In this document: piece by piece, positions 17,661 through 27,736 of the stretch
Position numbering within the stretch: the stretch's first letter is position 1
Layout of the letters: each line of letters opens with the position of its first letter
Position numbers and translations under genes: made by a program
Notes under the pieces: generated by a model
Database searches by the model: none
What the model was told of the DNA's origin: nothing
The model's input: only the letters and a program-made list of their open reading frames with translations
Source of the DNA: Streptomyces sp. NBC_00091
Lineage (GTDB): Bacteria; Actinomycetota; Actinomycetes; Streptomycetales; Streptomycetaceae
DNA length: 64,000 nt
Direction of reading: 5' to 3'
NCBI RefSeq assembly: GCF_026343185.1
Contig: NZ_JAPEMA010000001.1
Span: 1,240,001 to 1,304,000 of the forward strand

Positions 17661-20600
17661 GTGTCGCCACAGTCCCCCAGTAACCCGAGCACCACGACCG
17701 ACGCAGCAGAGGGCGGGAAGAACCCCGCCTCAGGCTTCGGCGCGAATGAGTGGCTCGTCGACGAGATCTATCAGCAGTACCTCCAGGACCCGAATTCTGT
17801 CGACCGGGCCTGGTGGGACTTCTTCGCCGACTACAAGCCGGGGGGCGCTGCCGCTCCGGTGAAGGCGGATGAACCCAGCAAGACCCCGACGACGGATGGC
17901 GCCTCCGCACAGGCCGCCACCGCCACCGCCGGAATCCCGCAGGCCGCCGACGCCGCCACGGGGGCGGCGCACGCCGCGCCTGCTCCTGCGCCCACACCTG
18001 TGTCAGCTCCTGCCCCTGCTCCTGCCACCCCCTCTGGTGCCCCTGCTGTGACTGTCACCTCCCAGGCCCCGGCCGCCGCACCGGCCGCTCCTGCCCCTCA
18101 GGCCCAGGCTCCGGCCGCCGCCACCACCCCGGCTCAGAAGGCCGCGCCCGCCACCGAGGCCCCCAAGGGCCCGGAACTGGTGACGCTCCGCGGACCTGCC
18201 GCCGCCGTGGCCAAGAACATGAACGCCTCGCTGGAAGTGCCGACGGCCACGTCCGTCCGCGCCGTCCCGGTGAAGCTGCTGTTCGACAACCGCATCGTCA
18301 TCAACAACCACCTCAAGCGCGCCCGCGGTGGGAAGATCTCCTTCACCCACCTCATCGGCTACGCGATGGTGCAGGCCATCAAGGCCATGCCGTCGATGAA
18401 CCACTCCTTCGCGGAGAAGGACGGCAAGCCGACCCTGGTCAAGCCGGAGCACATCAACTTCGGCCTCGCGATCGACCTGGTCAAGCCCAACGGCGACCGC
18501 CAGCTCGTCGTCGCCGGCATCAAGAAGGCCGAGACCCTCAACTTCTTCGAGTTCTGGCAGGCCTACGAGGACATCGTCCGCCGCGCCCGCGTCGGCAAGC
18601 TGACGATGGACGACTTCACCGGCGTGACGGTCTCCCTCACCAACCCCGGCGGCCTGGGCACCGTCCACTCCGTGCCCCGCCTGATGCCCGGACAGTCGGT
18701 CATCATGGGCGTCGGCTCCATGGACTACCCCGCCGAGTTCCAGGGCACCTCCCAGGACACCCTGAACAAGCTGGGCATCTCCAAGGTCATGACCCTGACC
18801 TCGACCTACGACCACCGGGTCATCCAGGGCGCGGCCTCCGGCGAGTTCCTGCGCATCGTCGCGAACATGCTGCTCGGCGAGAGCGGCTTCTACGACGACG
18901 TCTTCGAGGCGCTGCGCATCCCGTACGAGCCGGTCCGCTGGCTCCGGGACATCGACGCCTCGCACGACGACGACGTCACGAAGGCCGCCCGCGTCTTCGA
19001 GCTGATCCACTCCTACCGGGTCCGCGGCCACGTCATGGCCGACACCGACCCGCTGGAGTACAAGCAGCGCAAGCACCCCGACCTGGACATCACCGAGCAC
19101 GGCCTCACCCTGTGGGACCTGGAGCGCGAGTTCGCGGTCGGCGGCTTCTCCGGCAAGTCGATGATGAAGCTCCGCGACATCCTCGGCGTGCTGCGCGACT
19201 CGTACTGCCGCACCACCGGCGTCGAGTTCATGCACATCCAGGACCCGAAGCAGCGCCGCTGGATCCAGGACCGCATCGAGCGCCCGCACTCCAAGCCGGA
19301 GCGCGAGGAGCAGCTGCGCATCCTGCGCCGCCTGAACGCGGCGGAGGCCTTCGAGACCTTCCTGCAGACGAAGTACGTCGGCCAGAAGCGGTTCTCCCTG
19401 GAGGGCGGCGAGTCCGTCATCCCGCTGCTCGACGCCGTCATCGACTCGGCCGCCGAGGCCCGCCTCGAAGAGGTCGTCATCGGCATGGCCCACCGCGGCC
19501 GCCTGAACGTCCTCGCGAACATCGTCGGCAAGTCGTACGCGCAGATCTTCCGCGAGTTCGAGGGCAACCTCGACCCGAAGTCCATGCACGGCTCCGGCGA
19601 CGTCAAGTACCACCTGGGCGCCGAGGGCACCTTCACGGGCCTGGACGGGGAGCAGATCAAGGTCTCGCTCGTCGCCAACCCCTCGCACCTGGAGGCCGTG
19701 GACCCGGTCCTGGAGGGTGTCGCCCGCGCCAAGCAGGACGTCATCAACAAGGGCGGCACGGACTTCACCGTCCTGCCGCTGGCCCTGCACGGCGACGCGG
19801 CCTTCGCCGGCCAGGGTGTGGTCGCCGAGACGCTGAACATGTCGCAGCTGCGCGGCTACCGCACCGGCGGCACCGTGCACGTGGTCATCAACAACCAGGT
19901 CGGCTTCACCGCCGCCCCGGAGTCCTCGCGTTCGTCCATGTACGCGACCGACGTGGCCCGCATGATCGAGGCGCCGATCTTCCACGTGAACGGTGACGAC
20001 CCGGAGGCCGTGGTCCGCATCGCGCGGCTCGCCTTCGAGTTCCGCCAGGCGTTCAACAAGGACGTGGTCATCGACCTCATCTGCTACCGCCGTCGTGGCC
20101 ACAACGAGTCCGACAACCCGGCCTTCACGCAGCCGCTGATGTACGACCTGATCGACAAGAAGCGCTCGGTGCGCAAGCTGTACACCGAGTCCCTCATCGG
20201 TCGCGGCGACATCACGCTGGAAGAGGCCGAGCAGGCGCTCCAGGACTTCCAGGGCCAGCTGGAGAAGGTGTTCGCGGAGGTCCGCGAGGCCGCCACGGCC
20301 CCCACCGGCGCCCCGGTGACGCCCGCGCAGACCGCGCAGGAGTTCCCGGTCGCGGTGAACACCGCGATCTCGCAGGACGTCGTCAAGCGGATCGCCGAGT
20401 CCCAGGTCAACGTCCCCGAGAACGTCACCGTCCACCCGCGTCTGCTGCCGCAGCTGCAGCGCCGCGCGGCGATGATCGACGAGGGCACCATCGACTGGGG
20501 CATGGGCGAGACCCTGGCCTTCGGTTCGCTGCTGATGGAGGGCACCCCGGTCCGGCTGTCCGGCCAGGACTCCCGCCGCGGCACCTTCGGCCAGCGCCAC

Positions 20601-21539
20601 GCGGTCCTCATCGACCGGGAGACCGGCGAGGACTACACCCCGCTGCTGTACCTGTCGGACGACCAGGCCCGCTACAACGTCTACGACTCGCTGCTCTCCG
20701 AGTACGCGGCCATGGGCTTCGAGTACGGCTACTCGCTGGCCCGCCCGGACGCGCTCGTCCTGTGGGAGGCCCAGTTCGGTGACTTCGTCAACGGCGCGCA
20801 GACCGTCGTCGACGAGTTCATCTCCTCGGCCGAGCAGAAGTGGGGCCAGACCTCCGGCGTCACGCTGCTGCTGCCGCACGGCTACGAGGGCCAGGGCCCG
20901 GACCACTCGTCCGCCCGCCCGGAGCGCTTCCTCCAGATGTGCGCGCAGGACAACATGACGGTCGCGATGCCGACCCTGCCGTCGAACTACTTCCACCTGC
21001 TGCGCTGGCAGGTCCACAACCCGCACCACAAGCCGCTCATCGTCTTCACCCCGAAGTCGATGCTGCGTCTGAAGGCGGCGGCGTCGAAGGCGGAGGAGTT
21101 CACGAACGGCTCGTTCCGTCCGGTCATCGGTGACACCACGGTGGACGCGAACGCGGTCCGCAAGGTCGTCTTCTGCGCCGGCAAGGTCTACTACGACCTG
21201 GAGGCCGAGCGGGAGAAGCGCGGCATCACGGACACCGCGATCATCCGCATCGAGCGGCTGTACCCGCTGCCGGGCGCGGAACTCCAGGCGGAGATCGCCA
21301 AGTTCCCGAACGCGGCGAAGTACATCTGGGCGCAGGAAGAGCCGGCGAACCAGGGTGCGTGGCCGTTCATCGCGCTGAACCTGATCGACCACCTCGACCT
21401 GGCGGTCGGCGCCGACATCCCCGCGGGCGAGCGCCTGCGGCGCATCTCGCGCCCGCACGGCTCCTCGCCGGCGGTCGGTTCCGCCAAGCGCCACCAGGCG
21501 GAGCAGCAGCTGCTGATGAACGAGGTCTTCGAGGCCTGA
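17661..21539 (+). CDS. kgd: Multifunctional 2-oxoglutarate dehydrogenase/decarboxylase (E1o fused to E2 acyltransferase)
   Basis: About 1292 residues. The N-terminal E1o peptide ([18 protein letters not shown]) is followed by an Ala/Pro-rich linker (about 60-170) without a lipoyl domain. An E2-type acyltransferase core contains the catalytic His of the DHR motif ([10 protein letters not shown]). The thiamine diphosphate E1 dehydrogenase part includes [13 protein letters not shown]. This is the actinobacterial KGD/OdhA fusion of the TCA cycle; lipoyl groups come from the pyruvate dehydrogenase E2. In relatives the FHA protein GarA/OdhI inhibits it. The GTG at 17661 gives VSPQSPS, the start usual in relatives; 17634 is an alternative. 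Confidence 0.96.
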   Translation: MSPQSPSNPSTTTDAAEGGKNPASGFGANEWLVDEIYQQYLQDPNSVDRAWWDFFADYKPGGAAAPVKADEPSKTPTTDGASAQAATATAGIPQAADAATGAAHAAPAPAPTPVSAPAPAPATPSGAPAVTVTSQAPAAAPAAPAPQAQAPAAATTPAQKAAPATEAPKGPELVTLRGPAAAVAKNMNASLEVPTATSVRAVPVKLLFDNRIVINNHLKRARGGKISFTHLIGYAMVQAIKAMPSMNHSFAEKDGKPTLVKPEHINFGLAIDLVKPNGDRQLVVAGIKKAETLNFFEFWQAYEDIVRRARVGKLTMDDFTGVTVSLTNPGGLGTVHSVPRLMPGQSVIMGVGSMDYPAEFQGTSQDTLNKLGISKVMTLTSTYDHRVIQGAASGEFLRIVANMLLGESGFYDDVFEALRIPYEPVRWLRDIDASHDDDVTKAARVFELIHSYRVRGHVMADTDPLEYKQRKHPDLDITEHGLTLWDLEREFAVGGFSGKSMMKLRDILGVLRDSYCRTTGVEFMHIQDPKQRRWIQDRIERPHSKPEREEQLRILRRLNAAEAFETFLQTKYVGQKRFSLEGGESVIPLLDAVIDSAAEARLEEVVIGMAHRGRLNVLANIVGKSYAQIFREFEGNLDPKSMHGSGDVKYHLGAEGTFTGLDGEQIKVSLVANPSHLEAVDPVLEGVARAKQDVINKGGTDFTVLPLALHGDAAFAGQGVVAETLNMSQLRGYRTGGTVHVVINNQVGFTAAPESSRSSMYATDVARMIEAPIFHVNGDDPEAVVRIARLAFEFRQAFNKDVVIDLICYRRRGHNESDNPAFTQPLMYDLIDKKRSVRKLYTESLIGRGDITLEEAEQALQDFQGQLEKVFAEVREAATAPTGAPVTPAQTAQEFPVAVNTAISQDVVKRIAESQVNVPENVTVHPRLLPQLQRRAAMIDEGTIDWGMGETLAFGSLLMEGTPVRLSGQDSRRGTFGQRHAVLIDRETGEDYTPLLYLSDDQARYNVYDSLLSEYAAMGFEYGYSLARPDALVLWEAQFGDFVNGAQTVVDEFISSAEQKWGQTSGVTLLLPHGYEGQGPDHSSARPERFLQMCAQDNMTVAMPTLPSNYFHLLRWQVHNPHHKPLIVFTPKSMLRLKAAASKAEEFTNGSFRPVIGDTTVDANAVRKVVFCAGKVYYDLEAEREKRGITDTAIIRIERLYPLPGAELQAEIAKFPNAAKYIWAQEEPANQGAWPFIALNLIDHLDLAVGADIPAGERLRRISRPHGSSPAVGSAKRHQAEQQLLMNEVFEA

Positions 21540-21556
21540 TCGCTGAGCTGAGCAAA

Positions 21557-21591
21557 GGAAGGCCCGGCCCCCGATGGGGGCCGGGCCTTCC
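21557..21591. terminator. Strong hairpin terminator between kgd and the TPR gene
   Basis: A perfect 16-bp stem (21557-21572 with 21576-21591) with a GAT loop lies 17 bases after the kgd stop and 10 bases before the convergent TPR gene stop. It can act in both directions. There is no U-tract, as is common in Streptomyces. Confidence 0.9.
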
Positions 21592-21601
21592 GGCTGTTCC
21601 G

Positions 21602-24600
21602 TCAGGGCTGTGGTTCGAAGTCCCAGTAGGGGCGGGTCTGCTGGCGGGCGGAGACGGTGTGGACGTGCTGGGGGCCCAGGGTGCGGGTCAGGGAGCGCAG
21701 GCCGGCGTCCTCGTGCTTGGAGGCCTCGGCGTCCTCCCGTACCGCCCGCAGGTCGGCGGCGAGGGCGATCTGGGCGCTGAGCGTCATGGGGTGGTCGGGG
21801 CCGAGGACCTGTTCGGCGCCGCGCAGGGTCTCGCGGCTGAGGTCCAGCGCGGCGTCCAGGCGGCCGGTGATGTTGCGGTGCCCGGTGGCGTTGAGGGCGC
21901 AGCCCAGGGTCCAGGGGTGACGGTCGCCGAGGGCTCCCCGCATGCCGGTCAGGGCCTGTTCGGACAGGTTCAGGGCCTCGGTCCGCTCGCCCTGGGCGCG
22001 CAGCACCAGGCCGAGGTTGCCGACCGTGCCGATGCTGTAGGGGTGGGCGAGGCCGAGCTGGGACTGGTAGCCGCGTACGACCTCCTCGGAGATCCGGCGG
22101 GCCTCCTCGATGTCCCCGTACTCGCGCAGGTAGGTGGCGTAGTCGGAGGCGACCATCAGGGTCCAGGGGAACTCGGCGCCGAACACCCGGGTGGAGCGTT
22201 CCAGGACGCTGCGCAGCCGGGATCCGGCGCCGGGGATGTCCCCGCTGCGGCGCAGGCACTGGCCGAGGTTGTGCTCGGCGCGCAGGGTCTGGGGGTGGTT
22301 GGCGCCGAGGACCTGGACGTGCAGTTTGAGGCCCTGTTCCTGGCGGGCCAGTGCCTCGCGGTAGCGGCCCATCAGGCGCAGGCCCATGGCGCAGCCGATG
22401 CCGGAGGAGAGGGTGGCGATGTGCCGGACCCGCAGCACCCGTTCGCGGCGGCGCAGGGTGTCCAGGTCGGTGTCGTAGGCCTCCTGGTAGCGGCCGAGCA
22501 GGCGCAGCGCGACGGCGACGTTGTTCTGGGCGCCGAGGGTGGTGGAGTCGTCCTCGCCGAGGAGTTCGCGGTAGGTGGCGAAGGCGTGCTCGAGCAGTTC
22601 GCGGGCCTCGTCGAACTTGGCGGTGCTGAGCAGGACCCCGGCGTAGGTGCTGGTGGCGCGCAGGGTTTCCAGGTCGCGGTCGCCGCGTTCGGCGACGAGC
22701 CGGTCGGCGACGGAGCGGGCGAGGGTCTCGGCCTGGCGGAAGTGGCCGAGCATGCGCAGGGCGCCGCCGTGGTGGTAGCTGAGCTCGCGGACCTGGTCGT
22801 GGTCGTCGCCGAGCATGGCCCGCCAGACGCCGTCGGTCTGTTCGGACAGCCGCAGGCAGGTGCGGTACTCGCCGGCGAGGATCAGGTAGCGCAGGCAGTG
22901 CAGCAGGAAGTTCTGGATGCGAGGGTTGCTGCTGGTCAGCACCCCGGCGGGCTCCAGGTGCGGGATGAGTTCGGCGTAGCGGGGCCAGAGCCGGGAGTCG
23001 GTGGGGCGGCCCGGGTCGGCGGCGGCGAGGACCTGGCGGACGGCGCGGGAGAGCTGCCCGGCCTCGTCCTCGGCGAGGTTCTCGCGGACGATGTTGTGGA
23101 CCATGCGGTGCAGCTGGACGGTCTCCAGGCCGCCGCCCTCCTCGACGGACAGGTCGGAGTACTCCAGGCGGACGACGGAGAACTGGACGAGCTTGTTGAG
23201 GGCGGCGTTCCAGCGGATCTGGTCGTTGACGATCCCGGCGAGGTGTTCGGGGACGTCGTCGGCGGGGAACTCGCGCAGCAGGCGCAGCGGGACCCGGCCG
23301 GGGGCGAAGAAGACGAACAGCCGCAGCAGGGCGAGGGCGTCGGGGAAGTTCTCCCGTACGTTGTTGAGGAGTATCGCCAGCGCGGTCGGGAAGGGCAGCG
23401 GGTAGTCGTCGGAGAGGGTGACGGCCTCGTGGGAGTCGAGCCGGCGCTGGAGGAGGGTGAGGTACTCGCCGACGCCGAGCGGTGAGTCGGCGAGCCAGCC
23501 GGCGGTCTGGTCGAGGGCGAGCGGGTAGTCCTCCAGCGCCTCGGCGAGCTGGTCGGCCTCGTCCCCGGTGAGCCGGCGGGCCCGGCGGCGGATGAAGGTG
23601 ACGGACTCGGGGCGGGCGTAGAGGGGGACTTCGACGAGGCTGGTGTGGCGGGCGGCCCATTCGCGGTTGCGGGAGGTGATGATGACGTCGCCGGCGCCCG
23701 ACGGCAGCAGGTCGGTGAGGTCGTCGGGGTGGTCGCAGCCGTCGAAGACGATCAGCCAGCGGTGGTACGGGGATCCGCGCCGCAGTGCCTCCAGCACGGC
23801 CCGGATCTGCTCGCCGTAGCTGCCGGCGCCGCGCGGCAGGCCGAGCGCGGGGGCCAGGTCGGCGAGCCGCTCGCGCAGGGTGGGCCGGTCCTCCGCGGGC
23901 ACCCACCACACCACGTCGTACTCGGAGGCGAAGCGGTAGGCGTACTCGGTGGCGACCTGGGTCTTGCCGACGCCGGAGAGCCCCAGCAGGGTCACGGTGG
24001 AGGCGCCGGGCAGGGACTCGGTGAGGGCGGCGCGGAGCCGGCCGATGACGTCGTTGCGGCCGGTGAAGCGCGGGTTGCGGCGGGGGACCCGGCCCCAGAT
24101 CTCGGGCGGGTCGTTGGGGAAGCGGGGGCCGCGGCGGCCGCTCTCGGTGCCGATCCGGTCGGTGGGCAGCTCGAGGCGGCGCAGCACCCGGTACTCGGCC
24201 TCGTAGGCGTCCAGGCCCCACAAGTCGGTCTTCTCCAGTGCGGCCACGGCGCTGGGCAGCGGGGCGTCGGTGAGGCTGACGGCGGCGAACCGGCCGGGGT
24301 GGGAGTCGGTGACGGCGCGCAGCGCGGTGTTCCACTCCTCGTCGGTGTGGGTGCCTGCGGAGAAGTAGCGCTCGCTGAGCACGACGAGGACCTTGCCGCC
24401 CGCCCGGGCCAGGTCGTCGAGGGCCTCGGTGAGTCCGGGGCTGGTCTGCGGGTCCCAGCGCTGGAGGGCGACGCGGTGTCCGTGCTCCTCCAGGCGGTGG
24501 GCGATCCACACCGCCCAGGGGCGGTTGAAGCCCGCGAAGCTGATGACGAAGCGCTGGGGCTGGGCGGCTCCGTCGCGGTCGTGACGCGTGGCGGTACCGG

Positions 24601-24604
24601 TCAT
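21602..24604 (-). CDS. FxSxx-COOH system protein: TIR, NB-ARC and TPR domains
   Basis: 1000 residues. An N-terminal TIR-like domain (FVISFAGFNRPWAVWIAHRL, residues 19-38, with LSERYFSAGTHTDEEW at 76-91) is followed by an NB-ARC/STAND NTPase with P-loop GLSGVGKT (208-215) and Walker B LIVFDGCD. The C-terminal half holds many tetratricopeptide repeats (LGRYQEAYDTDLDTL types). This is the architecture annotated as the TPR protein of FxSxx-COOH systems. STAND/TIR proteins usually sense a ligand through repeats and trigger an effector. It is last in the four-gene RiPP block; SD GGGAG lies 8 bases before the ATG. No signal peptide: cytosolic. Confidence 0.9.
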   Translation of the reverse strand: MTGTATRHDRDGAAQPQRFVISFAGFNRPWAVWIAHRLEEHGHRVALQRWDPQTSPGLTEALDDLARAGGKVLVVLSERYFSAGTHTDEEWNTALRAVTDSHPGRFAAVSLTDAPLPSAVAALEKTDLWGLDAYEAEYRVLRRLELPTDRIGTESGRRGPRFPNDPPEIWGRVPRRNPRFTGRNDVIGRLRAALTESLPGASTVTLLGLSGVGKTQVATEYAYRFASEYDVVWWVPAEDRPTLRERLADLAPALGLPRGAGSYGEQIRAVLEALRRGSPYHRWLIVFDGCDHPDDLTDLLPSGAGDVIITSRNREWAARHTSLVEVPLYARPESVTFIRRRARRLTGDEADQLAEALEDYPLALDQTAGWLADSPLGVGEYLTLLQRRLDSHEAVTLSDDYPLPFPTALAILLNNVRENFPDALALLRLFVFFAPGRVPLRLLREFPADDVPEHLAGIVNDQIRWNAALNKLVQFSVVRLEYSDLSVEEGGGLETVQLHRMVHNIVRENLAEDEAGQLSRAVRQVLAAADPGRPTDSRLWPRYAELIPHLEPAGVLTSSNPRIQNFLLHCLRYLILAGEYRTCLRLSEQTDGVWRAMLGDDHDQVRELSYHHGGALRMLGHFRQAETLARSVADRLVAERGDRDLETLRATSTYAGVLLSTAKFDEARELLEHAFATYRELLGEDDSTTLGAQNNVAVALRLLGRYQEAYDTDLDTLRRRERVLRVRHIATLSSGIGCAMGLRLMGRYREALARQEQGLKLHVQVLGANHPQTLRAEHNLGQCLRRSGDIPGAGSRLRSVLERSTRVFGAEFPWTLMVASDYATYLREYGDIEEARRISEEVVRGYQSQLGLAHPYSIGTVGNLGLVLRAQGERTEALNLSEQALTGMRGALGDRHPWTLGCALNATGHRNITGRLDAALDLSRETLRGAEQVLGPDHPMTLSAQIALAADLRAVREDAEASKHEDAGLRSLTRTLGPQHVHTVSARQQTRPYWDFEPQP

Positions 24605-24692
24605 GCGGCCGTCTCCCTGAGGTCCGTGCGGTGGACGGGGTGCGGTGCGGTGCGGAGGGGCTGGCTTGAAAGGTACCGCAGCGGACGGGGCG

Positions 24693-26036
24693 TCATACCT
24701 GTACGAACGGGGCGAGTTCGGGGTGCGCCTCGCACCAGGCGCCGCGTTCGCGTTCCAGGGTGCGGCGGGCGGTGGCGTGCTGGTTGCCGGGCGGCGGGGT
24801 CGCGTCCATGGCCCGCTCGGCGGCGGCCATGCCGTCGACGAACTCCCGTCCGGTGACGGTCAGCGCGGGATGGGCGCGCAGGGCGGGCAGGACGGCGGCG
24901 ACCTGTGCGCGGACCCGGGCGTGCTGGGCCCAGGCGCCGCGGGCCCCGTAGAGGGCGGCGTGCTGCCAGTACCCGGCGAGGGCCAGGTGGGCGTAGGCCC
25001 CGTGCAGCAGCCCCTCCAGGGGGCGCGGGTCGGCGCGCCAGGGGGCCCAGTGGCGGGGCGTGCGGTCGGCGGTGTGCAGGGTGAGGACGTCGGCGAGGGC
25101 GGCGAGCTTGCCGTGCTGCACCTCGTGGACCAGGGTCGCGGCCAGCGCGGGCGGGGCCTGCGCGCGGGCCAGGACGGAGCCCGCGGCGGCGGGCAGGGTG
25201 GCGCCGGTGGAGCGGGAGCCGCCGGCCAGCGGGACCACGGAGCGCAGCAGGCGGCCGATCTCCTCGGCGCGCGCGGAGTCGTAGCGCTCCAGGAGGGTGA
25301 GGGCGCCGGACCACTGGATGTCCCAGCGCTTGTGGCCCTTGGGGGTGAGCCGGCGGGCGGGCCGGACGGGGGCCGGGCCGCCGGGGGCGGTGCGGTCGGT
25401 GGCCGGGACCCGGTAGGGGTCGAGGTCGTCGAGGGCGGTGCGGCCGCCGGGCAGGGGGTGCAGCGGGAGGATGTCGGCGCTGTCCCAGGAGCGTTCGGTC
25501 AGCGCGAGCCGGCCGGGCCGGTCGGGGCGGAGCAGGCCGAGGGTGGGCAGGACGAGGCGGCCGTTGACGGGCCGCAGGGTGGCTTTGAAGCCGATCCCGG
25601 CCCGTAGCGCGGCGGCGACGGCGAGCGCCCCGAGGTGGCCGAGGTCGGGCTCGGGCCCTTGGGGGGCGTGCAGCCGGCGCAGGGTCTCCTCGGCCCAGAC
25701 GCCGGTGGCGGGGTAGTGCAGTACGTCGTGCACGGCCTCGGGGTCCCGGCGTTCGGCCTCCTCCAGCAGGGCCCAGCACTCGGCGGTGTCCGCGCCGGGG
25801 GCGGCGTCCAGTACGGCGCGGAGCAGGAGCAGGCGCTTGGAGCGGCGTACGTCGCGCACGAGGCGGGTGCCTTCGGCGGAGGGCTCGGTGGAGGCGAGGA
25901 CGCGCAGGGTGTGGGAGCTGACGGAGAACCGGGCGAGGTCGGGGGCGGGGGCCGTGGCGGGGGCCGTGGCGGGGTCGCCGGGGGCGGTCCGCTGGGCGGG
26001 GAGGCCGGCCGGTGCGGCGTCGGTGCCGTGGGTCAT
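24693..26036 (-). CDS. HExxH-motif protein of the FxS RiPP system
   Basis: 447 residues. A conserved N-terminal helical region (about 35-130) precedes a C-terminal region with the metalloprotease-like motif HEVQH at residues 304-308, likely zinc-binding. The family accompanies FxsA/FxsB and is described as an HExxH putative peptide-modification or maturation protein. Its actual reaction, proteolysis or other modification, is not established. The ATG overlaps the fxsB stop by 4 bases (ATGA), so the two are coupled. Residues 15-34 are a Pro/Ala/Thr-rich linker. Confidence 0.87.
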   Translation of the reverse strand: MTHGTDAAPAGLPAQRTAPGDPATAPATAPAPDLARFSVSSHTLRVLASTEPSAEGTRLVRDVRRSKRLLLLRAVLDAAPGADTAECWALLEEAERRDPEAVHDVLHYPATGVWAEETLRRLHAPQGPEPDLGHLGALAVAAALRAGIGFKATLRPVNGRLVLPTLGLLRPDRPGRLALTERSWDSADILPLHPLPGGRTALDDLDPYRVPATDRTAPGGPAPVRPARRLTPKGHKRWDIQWSGALTLLERYDSARAEEIGRLLRSVVPLAGGSRSTGATLPAAAGSVLARAQAPPALAATLVHEVQHGKLAALADVLTLHTADRTPRHWAPWRADPRPLEGLLHGAYAHLALAGYWQHAALYGARGAWAQHARVRAQVAAVLPALRAHPALTVTGREFVDGMAAAERAMDATPPPGNQHATARRTLERERGAWCEAHPELAPFVQV

Positions 26037-27301
26037 GACGCGGCCCGTCCCGTGGTGGTGGCGGCCTCGTGCAGGGCCCGGGCGATGCGCCGGATGACGG
26101 CCTGGAGGTCGGCGCAGTACACGGACGGCTGGCGGAAGCCCTCGCCCGCCCGGTAGCGGTGCGGGTAGTGTCCGCCGCCGCACACCTCGACGAGTTCGCA
26201 GGTCCGGCAGCCGGCCGCGAGGGCGTCGCGGCCCAGCTGACGGGCGGCGAAGCCGGGGTGGTCGAGCAGTTCGTCGAAGCTGTGGCCCTCCAGGGTCATG
26301 CCGGTCGCGGCGGCCCCCTCGTAGGCGGACTTCAGCGAATCGGCCTGTTCGATGCTGCCGTCGGTCTCGACGACGGCGGTGGTGACGGGCGCCAGGCCGA
26401 GGGTCTCGGTGGCGGCGGGCAGGCCCAGGAGCAGCGCGATGACCTCCTCGAAGATGCGGATCCGGGTGCGCCGCACCCCGTCGTGCCACCAGCGTTCGAA
26501 GACGGCGAGGAGCCAGTCGCCGTACGGGGTCCCGTGCCCGGTGTGTCCGGGCGGCGGGCTGCTCCAGTTGGCCAGGGGCAGCAGCAGGCCGATGCTGGGC
26601 GGGGCGAAGTCGAGCAGGGACTCGTACGTCTCCACCGGGTCCTGGCCGATGTCCACCACGCACAGCACCCCCGCGTAGCTCTCGGGGTGCCGGGCGAGCA
26701 GCCGCAGGCCGCGGGCGGCCGCGTCGAAGCCGGGCCGCCCGGAGTGGTCGACGCGGCGGGCGTTGTGGGCGGGCAGCCCGCCGTCGAGGCTGACGCCGAC
26801 CCGGATCCCGGCCGCGGCCAGCTCGGCGATCCGGGCGCCGGTGAGCAGGGTGGCGTTGGTCTGCACGGCGGCGGTGACCCGGGTGCGGGGCGCGCGCCGG
26901 GCCAGGGCGGCCCGTACCGCCTCGACGGGGGCGGCCAGCGCGGAGGGCGCGGCGAGGAGGGGTTCGCCGCCGTGCAGGACGAGGTCCACGCGGGGCAGGT
27001 CGTGGGCGGCGGCGTGCTCGGCGATCCGCTCGGCGGCGCGCAGGGCGGTGGCGGGGGCCATGGCGGCGGGGCGGGTGCGCCAGCTCCGGTCGGCCATCTC
27101 GTAGACGTAGCAGTAGGTGCAGGCGAGGTTGCAGCGGCTGTGCGTCTTGAGGACGAACTGGCGGATGGGCTGCGGCCGGTGGCCGGCGGCGCGCAGGGCG
27201 GGCACGTCGAGGCCGGCGTACGGCCAGCGGGCGTGGCGGGCGTGACCTGCGAGGGTCCGGTGCGCGGGCAGCGCGGGACCGCCCGTGATCGCTTGGCCCA
27301 T
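26033..27301 (-). CDS. fxsB: FxsB radical SAM/SPASM peptide-modifying enzyme
   Basis: 422 residues from the ATG at 27301, chosen because GGAGG lies 8 bases upstream. The radical SAM cluster CxxxCxxC is Cys57, Cys61 and Cys64 (RCNLACTYCYVYEM). The C-terminal SPASM-like Cys set includes GCRTCELVEVCGGG and VYC. FxsB enzymes are three-residue cyclophane-forming enzymes: they join the Phe ring to the Ser beta-carbon in the F-x-S motif of FxsA. The precursor with FDS lies directly upstream, supporting that reaction here. Confidence 0.93.
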   Translation of the reverse strand: MGQAITGGPALPAHRTLAGHARHARWPYAGLDVPALRAAGHRPQPIRQFVLKTHSRCNLACTYCYVYEMADRSWRTRPAAMAPATALRAAERIAEHAAAHDLPRVDLVLHGGEPLLAAPSALAAPVEAVRAALARRAPRTRVTAAVQTNATLLTGARIAELAAAGIRVGVSLDGGLPAHNARRVDHSGRPGFDAAARGLRLLARHPESYAGVLCVVDIGQDPVETYESLLDFAPPSIGLLLPLANWSSPPPGHTGHGTPYGDWLLAVFERWWHDGVRRTRIRIFEEVIALLLGLPAATETLGLAPVTTAVVETDGSIEQADSLKSAYEGAAATGMTLEGHSFDELLDHPGFAARQLGRDALAAGCRTCELVEVCGGGHYPHRYRAGEGFRQPSVYCADLQAVIRRIARALHEAATTTGRAAS

Positions 27302-27421
27302 CGCCTGCACCTCCCTCCCCCGGCCACCGCTGGGAGACCCCCAGGACGGTCCATCCCTGCCCTTCGGGCGGGCACGGCTAACGGCGGAAAGTGGTCAACT
27401 CCGGCGCGGAGGCGGCGCGCG

Positions 27422-27619
27422 TCAGGCGACGCCGGAGTCGAACGCGTTGAGGATTTCGGCGGGGTGCGTGACCCGGTCCACCATGCCCGCGATGACCTCG
27501 GCGAGCACGGGGTGGTCGATGCCGCGCAGTGCGGCCAGGTCGAGTCCGGAGAGGTCCGGGAGCTGCCCGGGGCACGGGCGGGTCGGTGGTGCTGCCGCGT
27601 CCTGACGTCCGGTCACCAT
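27422..27619 (-). CDS. fxsA: FxsA-type RiPP precursor ending in FDSGVA
   Basis: A 65-residue peptide. After a Pro-rich start it has the conserved leader part LPDLSGLDLAALRGIDHPVL, then a helix and the C-terminal FDSGVA. The F-x-S triplet is the crosslinking site of FxsB. The family hallmark is FxSxx at the exact C-terminus; here three residues follow the Ser, one more than usual. The ATG at 27619 is preceded by AAGGGGAC at SD distance. It is first in the block fxsA, fxsB, HExxH, TPR. The sequence includes one Cys (Cys16). Confidence 0.9.
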   Translation of the reverse strand: MVTGRQDAAAPPTRPCPGQLPDLSGLDLAALRGIDHPVLAEVIAGMVDRVTHPAEILNAFDSGVA

Positions 27620-27736
27620 GGGCTGCCCGTCCCCTTGTCGTATGCGGAGTCCACTGCGGTGGTCCACTGCCTTTTCCCTGTGGCCGGCGGGGGGAAACGG
27701 CCCCCTCGTGCTGTGACCGGCAAGGCTTGCCACCCC

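Noticed and set aside
18003..24509. Very long open frame on the minus strand (about 2170 codons) opposite kgd and running through the TPR gene
   Set aside because: It is the shadow of high-GC third positions; the protein is Arg/Pro/Gly-rich, without domains, and the opposite and overlapping genes are well supported.
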